A DNA stretch of 64,000 nt from Nageia nagi. Its lineage: Eukaryota > Pinophyta. The translations under genes were made by a program, and so were the position numbers. Below are positions 32,490-43,300 of the stretch, one piece after another. The stretch's first letter is position 1. Each line of letters begins with the position of its first letter. Under the pieces are notes generated by a model, which was given only the letters and a program-made list of their open reading frames with translations, ran no database searches and was not told the DNA's origin. The DNA lies in the NCBI GenBank assembly GCA_050084985.1, contig JBITNC010000001.1, positions 58,280,001 to 58,344,000 on the forward strand, written 5' to 3'.

Positions 32490-34300
32490 AAGAACCTAAA
32501 ACTAAACCTTCCTCATGATGTCATCACCCCAACCTATGTACATTTTTAATTAGCATAAAAAAAAACTAACTACCCATTCCAAAGTGCTTGCAATTTGAAC
32601 TAACCTTAACCAAAGTGACCACACCCCACATAGAGTGCATACTCTTTGCCCTTCATTAATTTCCTAATCCTTTCCAAGAACTAACTGTGTGTGCCATATG
32701 TGAACCCTGCACACATTTCCTTAGCCACATTTTGTAGACACCCAAAAATAACCCTTCTTTTGACAAGTGAAAGAAGAACAAAAAAATTAAATTAAATGAT
32801 AATTTTTACTATAGTTTGCCAAATGCTAGTGTTAGACATGGATTCTGGTGATTCACACAAATCATTAGCATTTGGTACCTAGACTTTGACAACTCTAAAG
32901 TTGGAAAAATCTACATAAAAATGGCAACATCTGAAGCATCTTGGAAAGAAAGTAAAGGATAATGGATGACTCACCATCCATCCTGCACATCCCCACTTTG
33001 GATCACAACCATGATAAAGCTAGATAGGCTTTTCTATTAGATTTTCATCTCCAAAATCAAAAACTTTGCTTATTTTCAAAATATATAAACAAAGCCTTCA
33101 TCCATGAAGCAAAGGGACCCAATTTGAATGCAAAGTTACTCTATCAAAACACATCTAGGTTTTACTGAGTTAGATGCATTATTTTTTTACATTTCATATG
33201 CTTATTTATGCTCATTTTACATTGATTTTATGATATGAATAGGTATGTTTGATATATTTTTTGTCAGCATGTGTGTAGGGTCAACAGATGTGGAGAAACT
33301 AAAATGATCAGAGAAAGCCATAAAGATCCTAAGAGAATAAAGAGATCCAAATTTCTTCCTACAAGTTTTAGAACACAATCCTCAAAGCTTGCAAACATCG
33401 AAATCAAGCATATAGAGGGGCTTAGCATTATTTTTTAAAAAGGCCCTTTTGTAAGGAAATGAATAGAAACAAATTCATAATTTGTAATCATTTTGAGGTC
33501 TACTCAAAAGCAATAAAGAAATTTGTTGGTTGTAACATGTCTTATCTTATTTGCTAATAGGGCTACTTTTGGGTATGACATTCTAGCACTAAAGGAGGGT
33601 CCCTCATATGCAAACAACATTAGTGATGAGGCATAGGGGTTTTTTCTATGTTTTTATGCATGTTTTTATGGTTTGTATCATGTGGTAACAAAAGTGATTT
33701 CATGTTTATCTTTTGTGTTTTTATGGCTCAAGTTATAGAAATACCAATGATTGGATATCGAAGGCCAACAATTGTAAGTAAAAGGTTAAATTTTTGTTCT
33801 CATCAATTTTGAAAGCAGAACTTAGGAATTAAGACTAAGGATCAAGAATGAACACCTTGTTTGTGATCCCTACGCTCAAAATGTATATAGGGGAAGGTAT
33901 TGAATATCACTAATGATATGCATTATTTTTTACATTTATTTGGATAATCCTCTAAAGTTTTTTTTTTTTTCCTTTGTTCAGGAAGGGATCACAAAAACAA
34001 ACAAAATCACTTAATATTTTTCTACTTCATCTACTTATGCTCTCCCTTTGAGCTAAAAATCAATCTGAGGTGACCAAAATAGATGTAATGGAAAAAGGGT
34101 AAATGAACCTTTTATTTTTCCACTTTATCATACTAAAAGGGTAAATGAATCTACACTAAATTACTTCCATGCTTAGAAGGAGTAATTAATCCTCACTAAA
34201 TCTAGAATGAAAATAAGGTAAATTTACCAGGTTGAAGGTAGATTAGGATAAACTAAATTGGTTAATGAATTTGGTGGTTATTCTTGATACATTAATACTC
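32490..34300. other. Unassigned sequence
   Basis: The first 250 bases may be the N-terminal part of the PMD pseudogene. The remainder is AT-rich with T runs (for instance 33960-33970) and no recognisable coding trace or terminal repeats. Confidence 0.5.
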
Positions 34301-34309
34301 TTACTTTTC

Positions 34310-34467
34310 TACCTTACCATGTCGAAGGTGATCGAAGGATTATGAATCATAACAAGGGGAAATAAACCTACATTAAAGGAAATTTACTCACATTAATGAC
34401 TTCTTACTTATCTACCTTACCATGCTGAGAGGTGATCAAAGGATTGTGACTCATAAGAAGAGATAAT
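34310..34467. repeat. Degenerate tandem pair beside copia 3, about 100-bp period
   Basis: CTACCTTACCATG followed by GAGGTGATCRAAGGATT and a GA.TCATAA.AAG segment occurs at about 34310 and 34411. Related CATACTAAAAGG with TAATGAATC occurs both before copia 3 (34130) and after it (42566), so the target was itself a repeat-rich locus. Confidence 0.65.
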
Positions 34468-34468
34468 G

Positions 34469-34899
34469 TGTTGGAATGTATAATGCATTATTGTAAAGGT
34501 TTTATTAAATATTCTATGTAAATTCACTAATAATTAAGGGCATGATTTGATACCTTAAGTATTTAAGTGAATATGATAATGTAACTTGTCTGACACTCCA
34601 TGTCACGAGCATGCCCCTTGGGTAAAAGGATGTGCATGTCATGCTTTTGTACATTGGATAAAAGGGTGATCCAAAGAAGAATTTTGGCCTATAAATAGAA
34701 GGCTCCCTCTTTGTGATCATACACCAATTTGTGGAGTAAAGTTATGCTATAGGATAGAAGTGTAGGAGTTGAGATTAGGAGGATTGTAAGAGAGTTGTAT
34801 TTGTGATTGAAGTAAAGATCTAGTTAGTGGATGTACTCCTAGTTGGAGGAACCACTTTACATCTTGAGTTACTTTGTGAGATTGTCTTATTTGTGAGTT
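34469..34899 (+). repeat. Copia 3 5' LTR
   Basis: It begins TGTTGGAATGTATAATGC and matches 42015-42445 closely. The outer homology stops after TTATTTGTGAGTT; the true LTR end could lie a little further on. Confidence 0.9.
34690..34697 (+). promoter_or_regulatory. TATA box of the copia 3 5' LTR
   Basis: TATAAATA within GGCCTATAAATAGAAGG is a canonical plant TATA box, conserved in the 3' LTR at 42236-42243. It places the transcription start about 30 bases downstream, giving a U3 of about 250 bp. Confidence 0.75.
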
Positions 34900-37500
34900 A
34901 GTGGATGTATTCCTTTCTTATATTTTATTTTCATTTTTTTTGTAAATACTATTTTTTTTAATAAAAAAGGAAAAAATTGAATTATCTTGTATAAAAATAA
35001 AAATACAATAAGAAATGGAAATTTTAGGTAAAAATAAAAGCTATAATTTTTTGATTTTCATCAAAAAGAATTTTTTTTATACTCTTAAATCACTGCCTCT
35101 TAAATATTTTTTTCATTGTTCAAAATATATGGTGACCAACTCCCTGAGAGATGCCACCACCCAATCTTTCTCTCTATCCAACTCTACATCCTTATTCAAA
35201 ACTTTGGTCTCCCTTTGTTGCTTCTTTTTTGGTCAAAACAAATATGTTATCAACATGTACTATAATATGCTACATATTTGAGCAACATCCCTCTATCGTT
35301 AGCACACCCATCCACTGCTCTAACCCCATGTAGTAGCCATTAGCTCACTTCTTGTAGCCCTATAGTTGCCTAAATGACCACACACTAACCTCCTCTCATC
35401 CCTCCATAGCTAGTCCTCACCATACAAACCTTTAGTCTTCCTCTACTAGCAAAACCCTGCAAAGCAAGAATTCAAACATTTCTTATGTAACAAAGTGGAG
35501 CTATAATGGCTACTTCTATCATAGGGCTTTACATGAATTGTAATTTTTCTACTTTGCACCTAAAGCACCACAGTAGAAAAGTCAAGAAATTATGAGGAAG
35601 TTATGCACTCAGATGTGTTGGATTCAAAAACCATAGAAGAAATGATGATTTGTATAGAAGTTTGCTTCTATGGATCAAAACCCTAGGCCATACCATATGC
35701 TAAGGAGTAAAAGGAGGAATCTTCCCAAGGAGGGGCTCACATTTGATTAGCTATTTGGTGAGGTAATGGCTTACCAAGGATATAATCAATAGCTAGTAGA
35801 AGATGATGATCAACCACACTAGGACTAAGACATAGCCCAGACTCCTATGGGAGGTAGTAGTGGAGAATTTTCTACAATGGGCAAAAGCTTGATGGAGCAA
35901 TGCCACATGAAGGTAGAAGGCCCATGGGTTGTAACTTTGTTCAGTAGAGCATGGACAAGGAAGAATAAAGAAATGAGAAAGATGAGAGAAGAAGCTTTGA
36001 AGAGAATGTTGAAGAGAATTAAGGATGAAGGGAGAGTTGAAGAGGATCATTCACCTTCCTTTTTTTTTATTTGAACTTGGCTATCATTCTTACTAGTTTC
36101 ACCTTCGAAGCTTTTAATACTCCTCAACATCATAACTTTCATTAAATGGAGTCCTTTTAGAGTGGTGTGAAGTATATTTGATATCTTGTTCAATAAGTTT
36201 AGACTTAAGTTCAACTCATCATTGCATGCCTTAAATGAGTCTAACTTAGAGTGAAGTAAGTACAAACTCTAAGAGTTATTATCTTTCAATTAGATAACTA
36301 ATTTTCTTTTCAACATATAATATTTGAAAGGCTTATTTGAGAATATTAAAATAGAGGCTTATTAATTTTTTTTACCTCTTAAAAGCAATTTTTTTTTTTG
36401 GGCAAATTGTTTAAGGTATAAACTTTGCATTTCTCAAGTTAACTACGCATGCTATTTTTTTAAGAATTGCCTTAATATCTTTTTAAGTAACAAGGGGAGA
36501 ATTTTATAATGTTTTTACTTAAAATTCTAGATCTTTGGAAATTTTTATGCAAATAGTGCATTACTTAGAAATTGTATGCCTCTTCAAATTTATGAAATTA
36601 TGCAAAGTGATGGATGGATTGATAAAAGTGATAGATGCTTATTACTTATTTAAGCAATTATTCCTAATGCAAAGTTATGAATGAACTTGTGCAAACCATA
36701 GACCTATGTAAATATGTCCTTTAGGGGTTAGTAAACAAAACCCATTGGACTCTTCAATTCCAAGTTATGAATGGATAATGTTTAATTTTATTCTCCTTTA
36801 CTTCATGTTTCACATTTTGCTTTATTTACTTATGCAAAAATGTAAACATTGATATGAGTAACCCTCTAAAATGAACACATTCACATGTACATTCCACAAC
36901 ATGACTTGTTTGGGGAGCCATGAGGTGAGGACAGATAGATTGGAGCCTTTAAGTTTGATGATCCAATTGATGAAAAGTTTGTACTTATTAATTGTTCTTA
37001 AGTTCTCTGTTGGTCTAGATTTAACTCCAATAGGTGGATAGATATGTGTGTAGTGATACCATATATCTGCATATCCATTTAGGGATTATCTTGATAACCT
37101 AGGAGGAAAACTTGAAACCTAATCAAGATTAATAATTTGGCAAATCCAATAAGCATCAGAATGTTAGAAAATAGCTAGTACATCTCCTTATGAGAGTATA
37201 TTACTGACCAAGGGTAACTAGTTAACAATTAGTAGTACTTGGGCTCCTTTTGTGTGGGCATCTAGGTGAAGGTATAATTTTAGACAAGAAAACAAGCCTT
37301 AACAATGTCAATCTACATCTATGGTTCTTAAGATGAGAAATGTATTTGGATACATGGGTTATTATTTGAATTTTAATACATTTGCACTTGTGAATCAAAT
37401 CAAGCATGTTTGTAGTGTTAAATGTAACATGTATTATTTACTTGGTTAAAACTTAACATTTAATATTGTTTATTGAAACCACATGCTTATTATTTTACAT
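34900..37500. other. Unexplained 2.6-kb segment between copia 3 LTR and gag
   Basis: No priming site, copia domain or second element was recognised. A Lys/Glu-rich open frame (35847-36074, RKNKEMRKMREEALKRMLKR) is the only notable coding-like feature and is not attributable. The segment could be an unrecognised insertion, or a long leader. Confidence 0.5.
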
Positions 37501-37534
37501 TGGTGAGGAAATGGAAGAATATTTTTTTACCCAA

Positions 37535-38160
37535 ACATATTCTTGATGGTTCCAACTATGGGATGTAGAAACCTCATATGAGAGCTAAATTGCAGGCAAG
37601 GAAGCTTTGGCAAATAGTGAATGAGAACCTTATACCTCCTATAGATGAGAAGGCACTAGAGGCTTATAACATAAAAAATAAGTTGGAAACCTCCATGATT
37701 TATCATTTATTTTTAGATGATGTGCTCTTGATGATTTCCTCTTCAACCTTAGCAAAGGAAGCATGGGATTAGCTTAAGCAAATCTACCTTGGTTCAAACT
37801 TTTCAAGAAAGTTTATCATTCTCCAAAAGTTGCTTCAATCTCATCAAAGGAAATATGAAAATACAGCTAACTACTTGAACAAAATCATTGACCTAAGGAC
37901 CCAACTTGTTGCTTATGGATGCAATTTGATCAATTATTAGTTCATGGTCTTCATCAAACCTTACTTCAAAGTTTGAAAACTTTGTAACAATTTGAAGAAG
38001 TCTTCTCCCTTGAGAACCTTTCTAGGTACCTTTTTTTAAGAAAACTCTTATCCTTGATTCATTCTTTTCCATTTAATTGGATTGTTAATTCTAGTTGCAT
38101 TAATCACCTTTGCTTTGAAAAGAAAAAGTTTAAGAACTTTCATAAGTATAAGATGTGGTT
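37535..38160 (+). pseudogene. gag: Copia 3 gag
   Basis: The trace starts ILDGSNYGMWKPHMRAKL, though the base sequence has one stop in it. It continues AYNIKNKLETSMIYHLFLDD, SSSTLAKEAWD (open 37578-37772), LKQIYLGSN and ENTANYLNKIIDLRTQL. This is the copia gag core (UBN2-like). A zinc knuckle was not found, though the region to 38160 is badly frameshifted (FALKRKSLRTF is all that remains of a CFYC..GH-type segment). Confidence 0.75.
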
Positions 38161-38329
38161 ATGATAGGTGATATCTCTACCCTTGAAGTCTAAGGAATTA
38201 GAAATGTGTTGATTCACAAGAAGGTTATTGATAATGTTCTCTCTATGATCAAAGTTACTAGAAAAGGGTACTTGTTTGAGTTCAACTTTCTATCATGATG
38301 CATATAATATGGACTTGCCATGTTGGCTA

Positions 38330-39240
38330 AATGGTCAATGAAAGATAATCTATACATTGTGGATCAAGTTCCATCAAAGATGTGTCTTGCTACAAGTGTG
38401 TGTTCAAGAAGCAATCTTTAGCATCAACATTTAGGACACCTTAACCACAAGGGTATTCAAGTTATAAAAGACCAAGAACTTGTATAAGGTTTGCCTTTAA
38501 TTTCTCCTTCGATTGGTCTATGCGAGAAGTGCATTCTTGGCAAGATGCATAGATAAAAGTTTGAAAAAGATAAGGCAACAAGAGCATCTCAACCTCTTCA
38601 ACTTGTGCATTCAAAATTAATGGGTCCATTTTAGAGTAAGTCACTTGGAGGAGCATATTACATATTGACCTCCATTAATAACTTTAGTAGGATGACCTTT
38701 GAGTATCTACTTGATCATAAGGATTAAACCTTTGAAAGTTTTAAAGTTTTTAAGCCTTTTGTTGAAAATTAGAATTAAGATATTGAGATCAGATAATGGG
38801 GGAGAATATAACAAGTTTAATGATTATTGTGCTAAGTATAGAATCAAGAGGCAATTTATGATTCCTTTCACTCCTCAATAGAATGGTGTTGCTGAAAAGA
38901 AAAATAGAGCAATTATGGAGATGGCTAGATGCATGTTGGATAATATTCTTAAATTATTGTAGAGTGAAGCTATGTGAATTGCTATTTACACCTTAAATAG
39001 GTGTCCCATAAAATCCATTCAAAGTACAACTCCTTTTAAGGCATGGTCAAGAAGAAAACCTAACATTTCTCACCTTAGGGTGTTTGGTTGTGAAGCTTTC
39101 TCCTACATTGTTTATGAGAAAAGAAAGAAGTTGGACAAAAGAGCTAAAAAATGCATCTTTGTGGGTTATAATAGTCATCATAAAGGATACAAGCTTTACT
39201 CTCCAACCTATAAGAAGCATTCATTTCAAGTGATGTAAAG
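38330..39240 (+). pseudogene. Copia 3 integrase
   Basis: HQHLGHLNHKGIQVIKDQEL then CEKCILGKMHR form the HHCC finger (38425-38555). LVHSKLMGPF replaces the first catalytic Asp with Lys. [13 protein letters not shown] keeps the second Asp (38790-38820) and NGVAEKKNRA keeps the Glu (38884-38912), but the Gln before NGV is a stop. KKLDKRAKKC-type sequence and a VGYNSHHKGYKLYSP segment follow (39130-39205). Confidence 0.8.
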
Positions 39241-39429
39241 TTCAATGAACTTCCTAAAGAATCTGCTTCTAAATAAAATGTTGATGATCTAGAGGACTCT
39301 TGAGTTGCTCCTAGCTAGTTGGATATTGATATAAACAAGTCATTATTAGAACAAAATTCTCCAACACAAAGGGTAACAAGGATCATGACCTTGAACAAAT
39401 CCTTAATTACCAATATTGATAACAAGCAT

Positions 39430-40960
39430 GAGCCCTCAACCTTCAAAGAAGCTTCTAAACACGAGTGCTAGATGGAAGCTATGAAAATGGAGTATGAAGT
39501 GCTTATGAAAAATAAAACTTGGGACTTGGTTCCTTATCCCAATGAAAAGAATGTGATTGGTAATAAGTGGATCTACAAGGTCAAGTTCAATTTAGTTGGA
39601 TATATCAAGAAATACAAGCCAAAGTGAGTAGCTAAAGGTTTTGCTCAAAAATATGATGTAGATTATGAAGAAACCTTTGCTCTCATGGTAAAGATGCCTA
39701 CTATGAGAGTTATCCTTGCTTTTTCTATAGCTAAAGATGGAAAGTTTTTTAACTTGATATCAAGAGTGCATTTCTCAATGGTGACTTAGATATGGAAATA
39801 TTCATGAATCAACCAAAAGGGTTTATTATGAAAGGTAAAGAGTCCTTTGTGTGCAAGCTAAAGAAGTCCTTGTATGGACTTAAGCAAGCACCTAGAGCCT
39901 AGTATAGAAAGATTTTAGGGTACTTTATAGATATTGGATTCTCCAAGTGCTTTTTTGACTCTGATCTATATGTGCTCAATCAAGGAAAAGACATGGTATT
40001 GATTCTCCTTTATGTGGATGATCCTTTGATTACTGAAAATAATGATGAAATCATTGAAGAGTGCATATCCAAACTTAAGGTAACATTTCAAATGATTGAT
40101 TTTGGTCTCTTGCACTACTATCTTGGAATGCAAGTGTATCAATACAAGGATTGTACTTACCTTAGTCAATCTAAGTATATATTATACATCTTGCAAAAGT
40201 TTGGAATGGAGAAGTGTAGATATGCTGTAATCCCAATCTCTCCTAGAATCACTATTTCTCTAAGATCTAACTTTTAGTTAGCTAATGCTACAGCTTATAG
40301 GAAATTAATTGGTAGTGTTTTATATTTGACTATATATAGGCCCAATATTACCTTTTTAGTGAATCTGATGGCACAATTCATGTAAAACCTTATGTTAAGA
40401 ACCTCAATGCTGTTAAGCAAATCTTGAGGTATGTTGCAAGGACTAAGGATATTACTCTCAAGTATTTCAAGTTGCCCTTATTTGTTCCTTTTAGATTCTT
40501 AGATTCTAACTATAGGGGAGATAGAGATGATAGGAAGTCAACCTTTACATATGTGTTTAGCATTAGTTTAGGTGCTATCTCTTAGGCTTCTAAGAAGCAA
40601 ATTACTATTTCTTTCCACCATAGAAGTTGAATATCATGCCATGTCTATTGCAACCTAGGAAGCCATTTGGCTAAGGAATCTCTTAAAATAAATTAAGTAT
40701 GAGCAAGGTGGATCATCTTTGATCTCTTTAGATAATCAGTTAGCTATTTCTTTGGCTAAGAATCTAGTGTTCCATCAAAGAAAAAAACATATGGAAATTT
40801 AAGTTCATTTAATTAGGGAGAAGGTTCTTGATGGCATCATACACCTAGAGTATTGTCCATCCACCTTGAACTCTGCTAATTTATTCACCAAGCCCCTCTT
40901 AGAAGCTCAATTTTGTAAGCTTAAGGATGCTATCAAGTTGGTGAAGTAGCCCTCAAGGGG
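39430..40960 (+). pseudogene. Copia 3 reverse transcriptase and RNase H
   Basis: Reading in pieces: YENGV and NKTWDLVPYPNEKN, then GNKWIYKVKF, then [34 protein letters not shown] (stop where Trp is expected). The YVDD box is intact at 40011-40022, and FGLLHYYLGMQVYQYKDCTY and ATAYRKLIGSVLYLT follow. RNase H retains STIEVEYHAMS, DNQLAISLAKN and LNSANLFTKPLLEAQF. The open part is 39972-40277. The frame is broken elsewhere. Confidence 0.85.
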
Positions 40961-41130
40961 GAGTGAACTTTGAATTCTTGTGATGAATTCATATTTGTGA
41001 TGACAACTTCACCCTTAGGAGGATTTTATGCTATATAGTGTTGATTTTGTTGTACACCTTTGTGGTATGTTTACTCTACATGAGAAACTTATTGTACAAA
41101 ATTTTAAAATCCAAAAGATTGGCCAATATT

Positions 41131-41556
41131 GCACTATTTAGTTATCCATATATGAGGAACTCTTATGTGTCATTTGGCATTGTTCAATTATCCATATGTG
41201 AGGAACTCGTATGTGCATGCTCTATTTTGGTCAATCTAGCACTATTTAGTTATCCATATGTGAAGAACTCTTATGTTTCATTTAGCACTATTTAGTTATC
41301 CATATGTGAGGAATTTATATGTGCATATTCTATTTTTTGGTTAAACTAGCACTGTTTAGTTATCCATATGTGAGGAACTCTTATGTGTCATTTGGCACTA
41401 TTCAGTTATCCATATGTGAGGAACTCGTATGTGCATACTCTATTTTGATCTAGCACTGTTTAGTTGTCCATGTGTGAGGAACTCTTATGTGCCTTTTGGC
41501 ACTATTCAATTATCCATATGTGAGGAACTCTATGTGCATGCTCTATTTTGTAATGA
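41131..41556. repeat. Tandem array of four dimeric units after copia 3 pol
   Basis: Dimers start at 41131, 41241, 41350 and 41453 (103-110 bp each). Each has a short half and a long half, both with GCACTRTTYARTTATCCATA then TGTGAGGAACTC. The short half ends TATGTGTCATTTG; the long half ends GTGCATGCTCTATTTTG. This lies in the untranslated region before the 3' LTR. Confidence 0.93.
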
Positions 41557-42005
41557 TAATCAACACATATCTTATATACAGTAGGTGACTATAAGTTTTT
41601 GGCATGGCATATTTGTGATGACTTATAATGCACCATTGATTAGTTCATGATGGCATTTATGTGATTCATCTATCCTTATTGATATGAATATGATGATACA
41701 TCTAACTAATCTTGTTATTTTAGCTACATATGACTTATAGGTTCCTTTGAGATTGTAGGTTACTTACCTCAGGTATGCAGGCTCTTAGAGACTTTTCATG
41801 AATTCTAGTTGGATGACTACTTCATGTACATTGAAATTGACTATGGTTAATGATTGTATTTGGTAAAGTAGTGAGTCTCAAACTAGATCTTTCTTACATC
41901 ATAAGTATGTAAAAAATTTCTCATCTCCATTGTATTTGTTTGGAAGAGAACTCTCTTACTTTCTCTTCTTCTTCTCTCTTACTCGCTCTATCCCAATATT
42001 GCATT

Positions 42006-42014
42006 AAGGGGGAG
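42006..42014 (+). other. Copia 3 polypurine tract
   Basis: AAGGGGGAG immediately precedes the 3' LTR. Confidence 0.8.
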
Positions 42015-42445
42015 TGTTGGAATGTATAATGCATTATTATAAATGTTTTATTAAATATTCTATGTAAATTCACTAATACTTAAGGGCATGATTTGATACC
42101 TTAAGTATTTAAGTGAATATGATAATGTAACTTGTCCTACACTCCATGTCATGAGCATGCCCCTTGGGTAAAAGGATGTGCATGTCATGCTTTTGTACAT
42201 TGGATAAAAGGGTGATCCAAAGAGGGATTTTGGCCTATAAATAGAAGGCTTCCTCTTTGTGATCATACACTAATTTGTGGAGTAAAGTTATGCTATAGGA
42301 TAGAAGTGTAGGAGTTGAGATTAAGAGGATTGTAAGAGAGTTGTATTTGTGATTGAAGTAAAGATCTAGTTAGTGGATGTACTCCTAGTTGGAGGAACCA
42401 CTTTACATCTTGAGTTACTTTATGAGATTGTCTTATTTGTGAGTT
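42015..42445 (+). repeat. Copia 3 3' LTR
   Basis: It starts TGTTGGAATGTATAATGC and ends TTATTTGTGAGTT, pairing with 34469-34899. An internal inverted repeat ACTTAAGG with CCTTAAGT (about 42076-42105) is perfect here and has one mismatch in the 5' LTR. TATAAATA is at 42236-42243. Confidence 0.9.
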
Positions 42446-43300
42446 TGTTAGATGTAAATTGAGATGTTTCATGTGATCTTAGTAGATTAGGAATTATTTT
42501 GTTAGTGTTAGTTCCTTCATAATGAACCACATTTTAAATATTTCTTTTGGTTAATGAATCATACTAAAAGGTAATGAATCTGTGGGTATCTAGATTAACT
42601 TGCACATTAATTAAAAAACCATTTTGGTCACTAAAATGATTTAATTAATGGAAATATATGACCAAGGGATAGAAATTGCACTCATTAGTATTTTAGTTTG
42701 ATTAAACACATAATCATGAGACCTTTTAAAATGAACATCAATGAGTTGGAGGTCATTACCAAGCATTGATTCTTATTTTCTTATGTTCCCACCGATAAAT
42801 ACAATAAGCCTTAGATCCAAAACCTAGAAATGAATACCAGGTTCATAGGTTAAAATTTGTTACTTTTTATTGAATCATTATAAAAAAGGAGCTATAATTG
42901 AATTTCATCACCAAGATAGTTCTTAGCAGAATTCCCTAAGCCCCATTGCACTAAGGGGACCACTTTAAGTACCAAGCCATTACATAGATCTAGAATACTT
43001 ATAGGATTACCAGCTTACCTTGCTTAAACACTTAACTAGAAAAAATAATTTTATCATTCATATTAAGAATATTAATTTGATATACCAAAAAGGCTAGAAA
43101 AGATAATCATACCAAAAAGGTAAGTATGCATGTAGGTTATCTTTGCATAGAATTATTTTCTTGCAAACATAAATCCAAAAGATAAAAATAGAATTGCTAT
43201 GTTCAATGTTTATTTTCTTTTACTTATAGTTTGGTAGAAAAGAAACATAAAATAATAAAATCAAACAAGCAATAAAACCAAAACAAAATTGTTAATACCC
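42446..43300. other. Spacer, possibly gypsy 3 leader
   Basis: No coding trace. ATACCAAAAAGG occurs twice (about 43082 and 43110). GGATTACCAGCTTACCTTGC with ACTTAACTAGA (43010-43040) resembles 14090-14125. It may be the leader or a decayed LTR of gypsy 3. Confidence 0.35.

Larger units (their letters stand above)
34469..42445 (+). mobile_element. Copia 3, Ty1/copia retrotransposon
   Basis: Two 431-bp LTRs in direct orientation flank gag-pol remnants in copia order. The element is 7977 bp, longer than the usual 5 kb. The excess is a 2.6-kb stretch between the 5' LTR and gag, and about 1 kb between pol and the 3' LTR, which includes a tandem array. No clear target duplication was found at the outer ends, and the priming site expected after the 5' LTR is not visible. 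Confidence 0.88.

Noticed and set aside
34514-34720. 68-codon minus frame, repeated at 42060-42266
   Set aside because: Duplicated only because both lie in the copia 3 LTRs and span the TATA box; not a gene.
41131-41556. CRISPR-like spacing of repeats
   Set aside because: The halves are repeated as whole dimers with no unique spacers, in a plant retroelement UTR; this is a tandem array.
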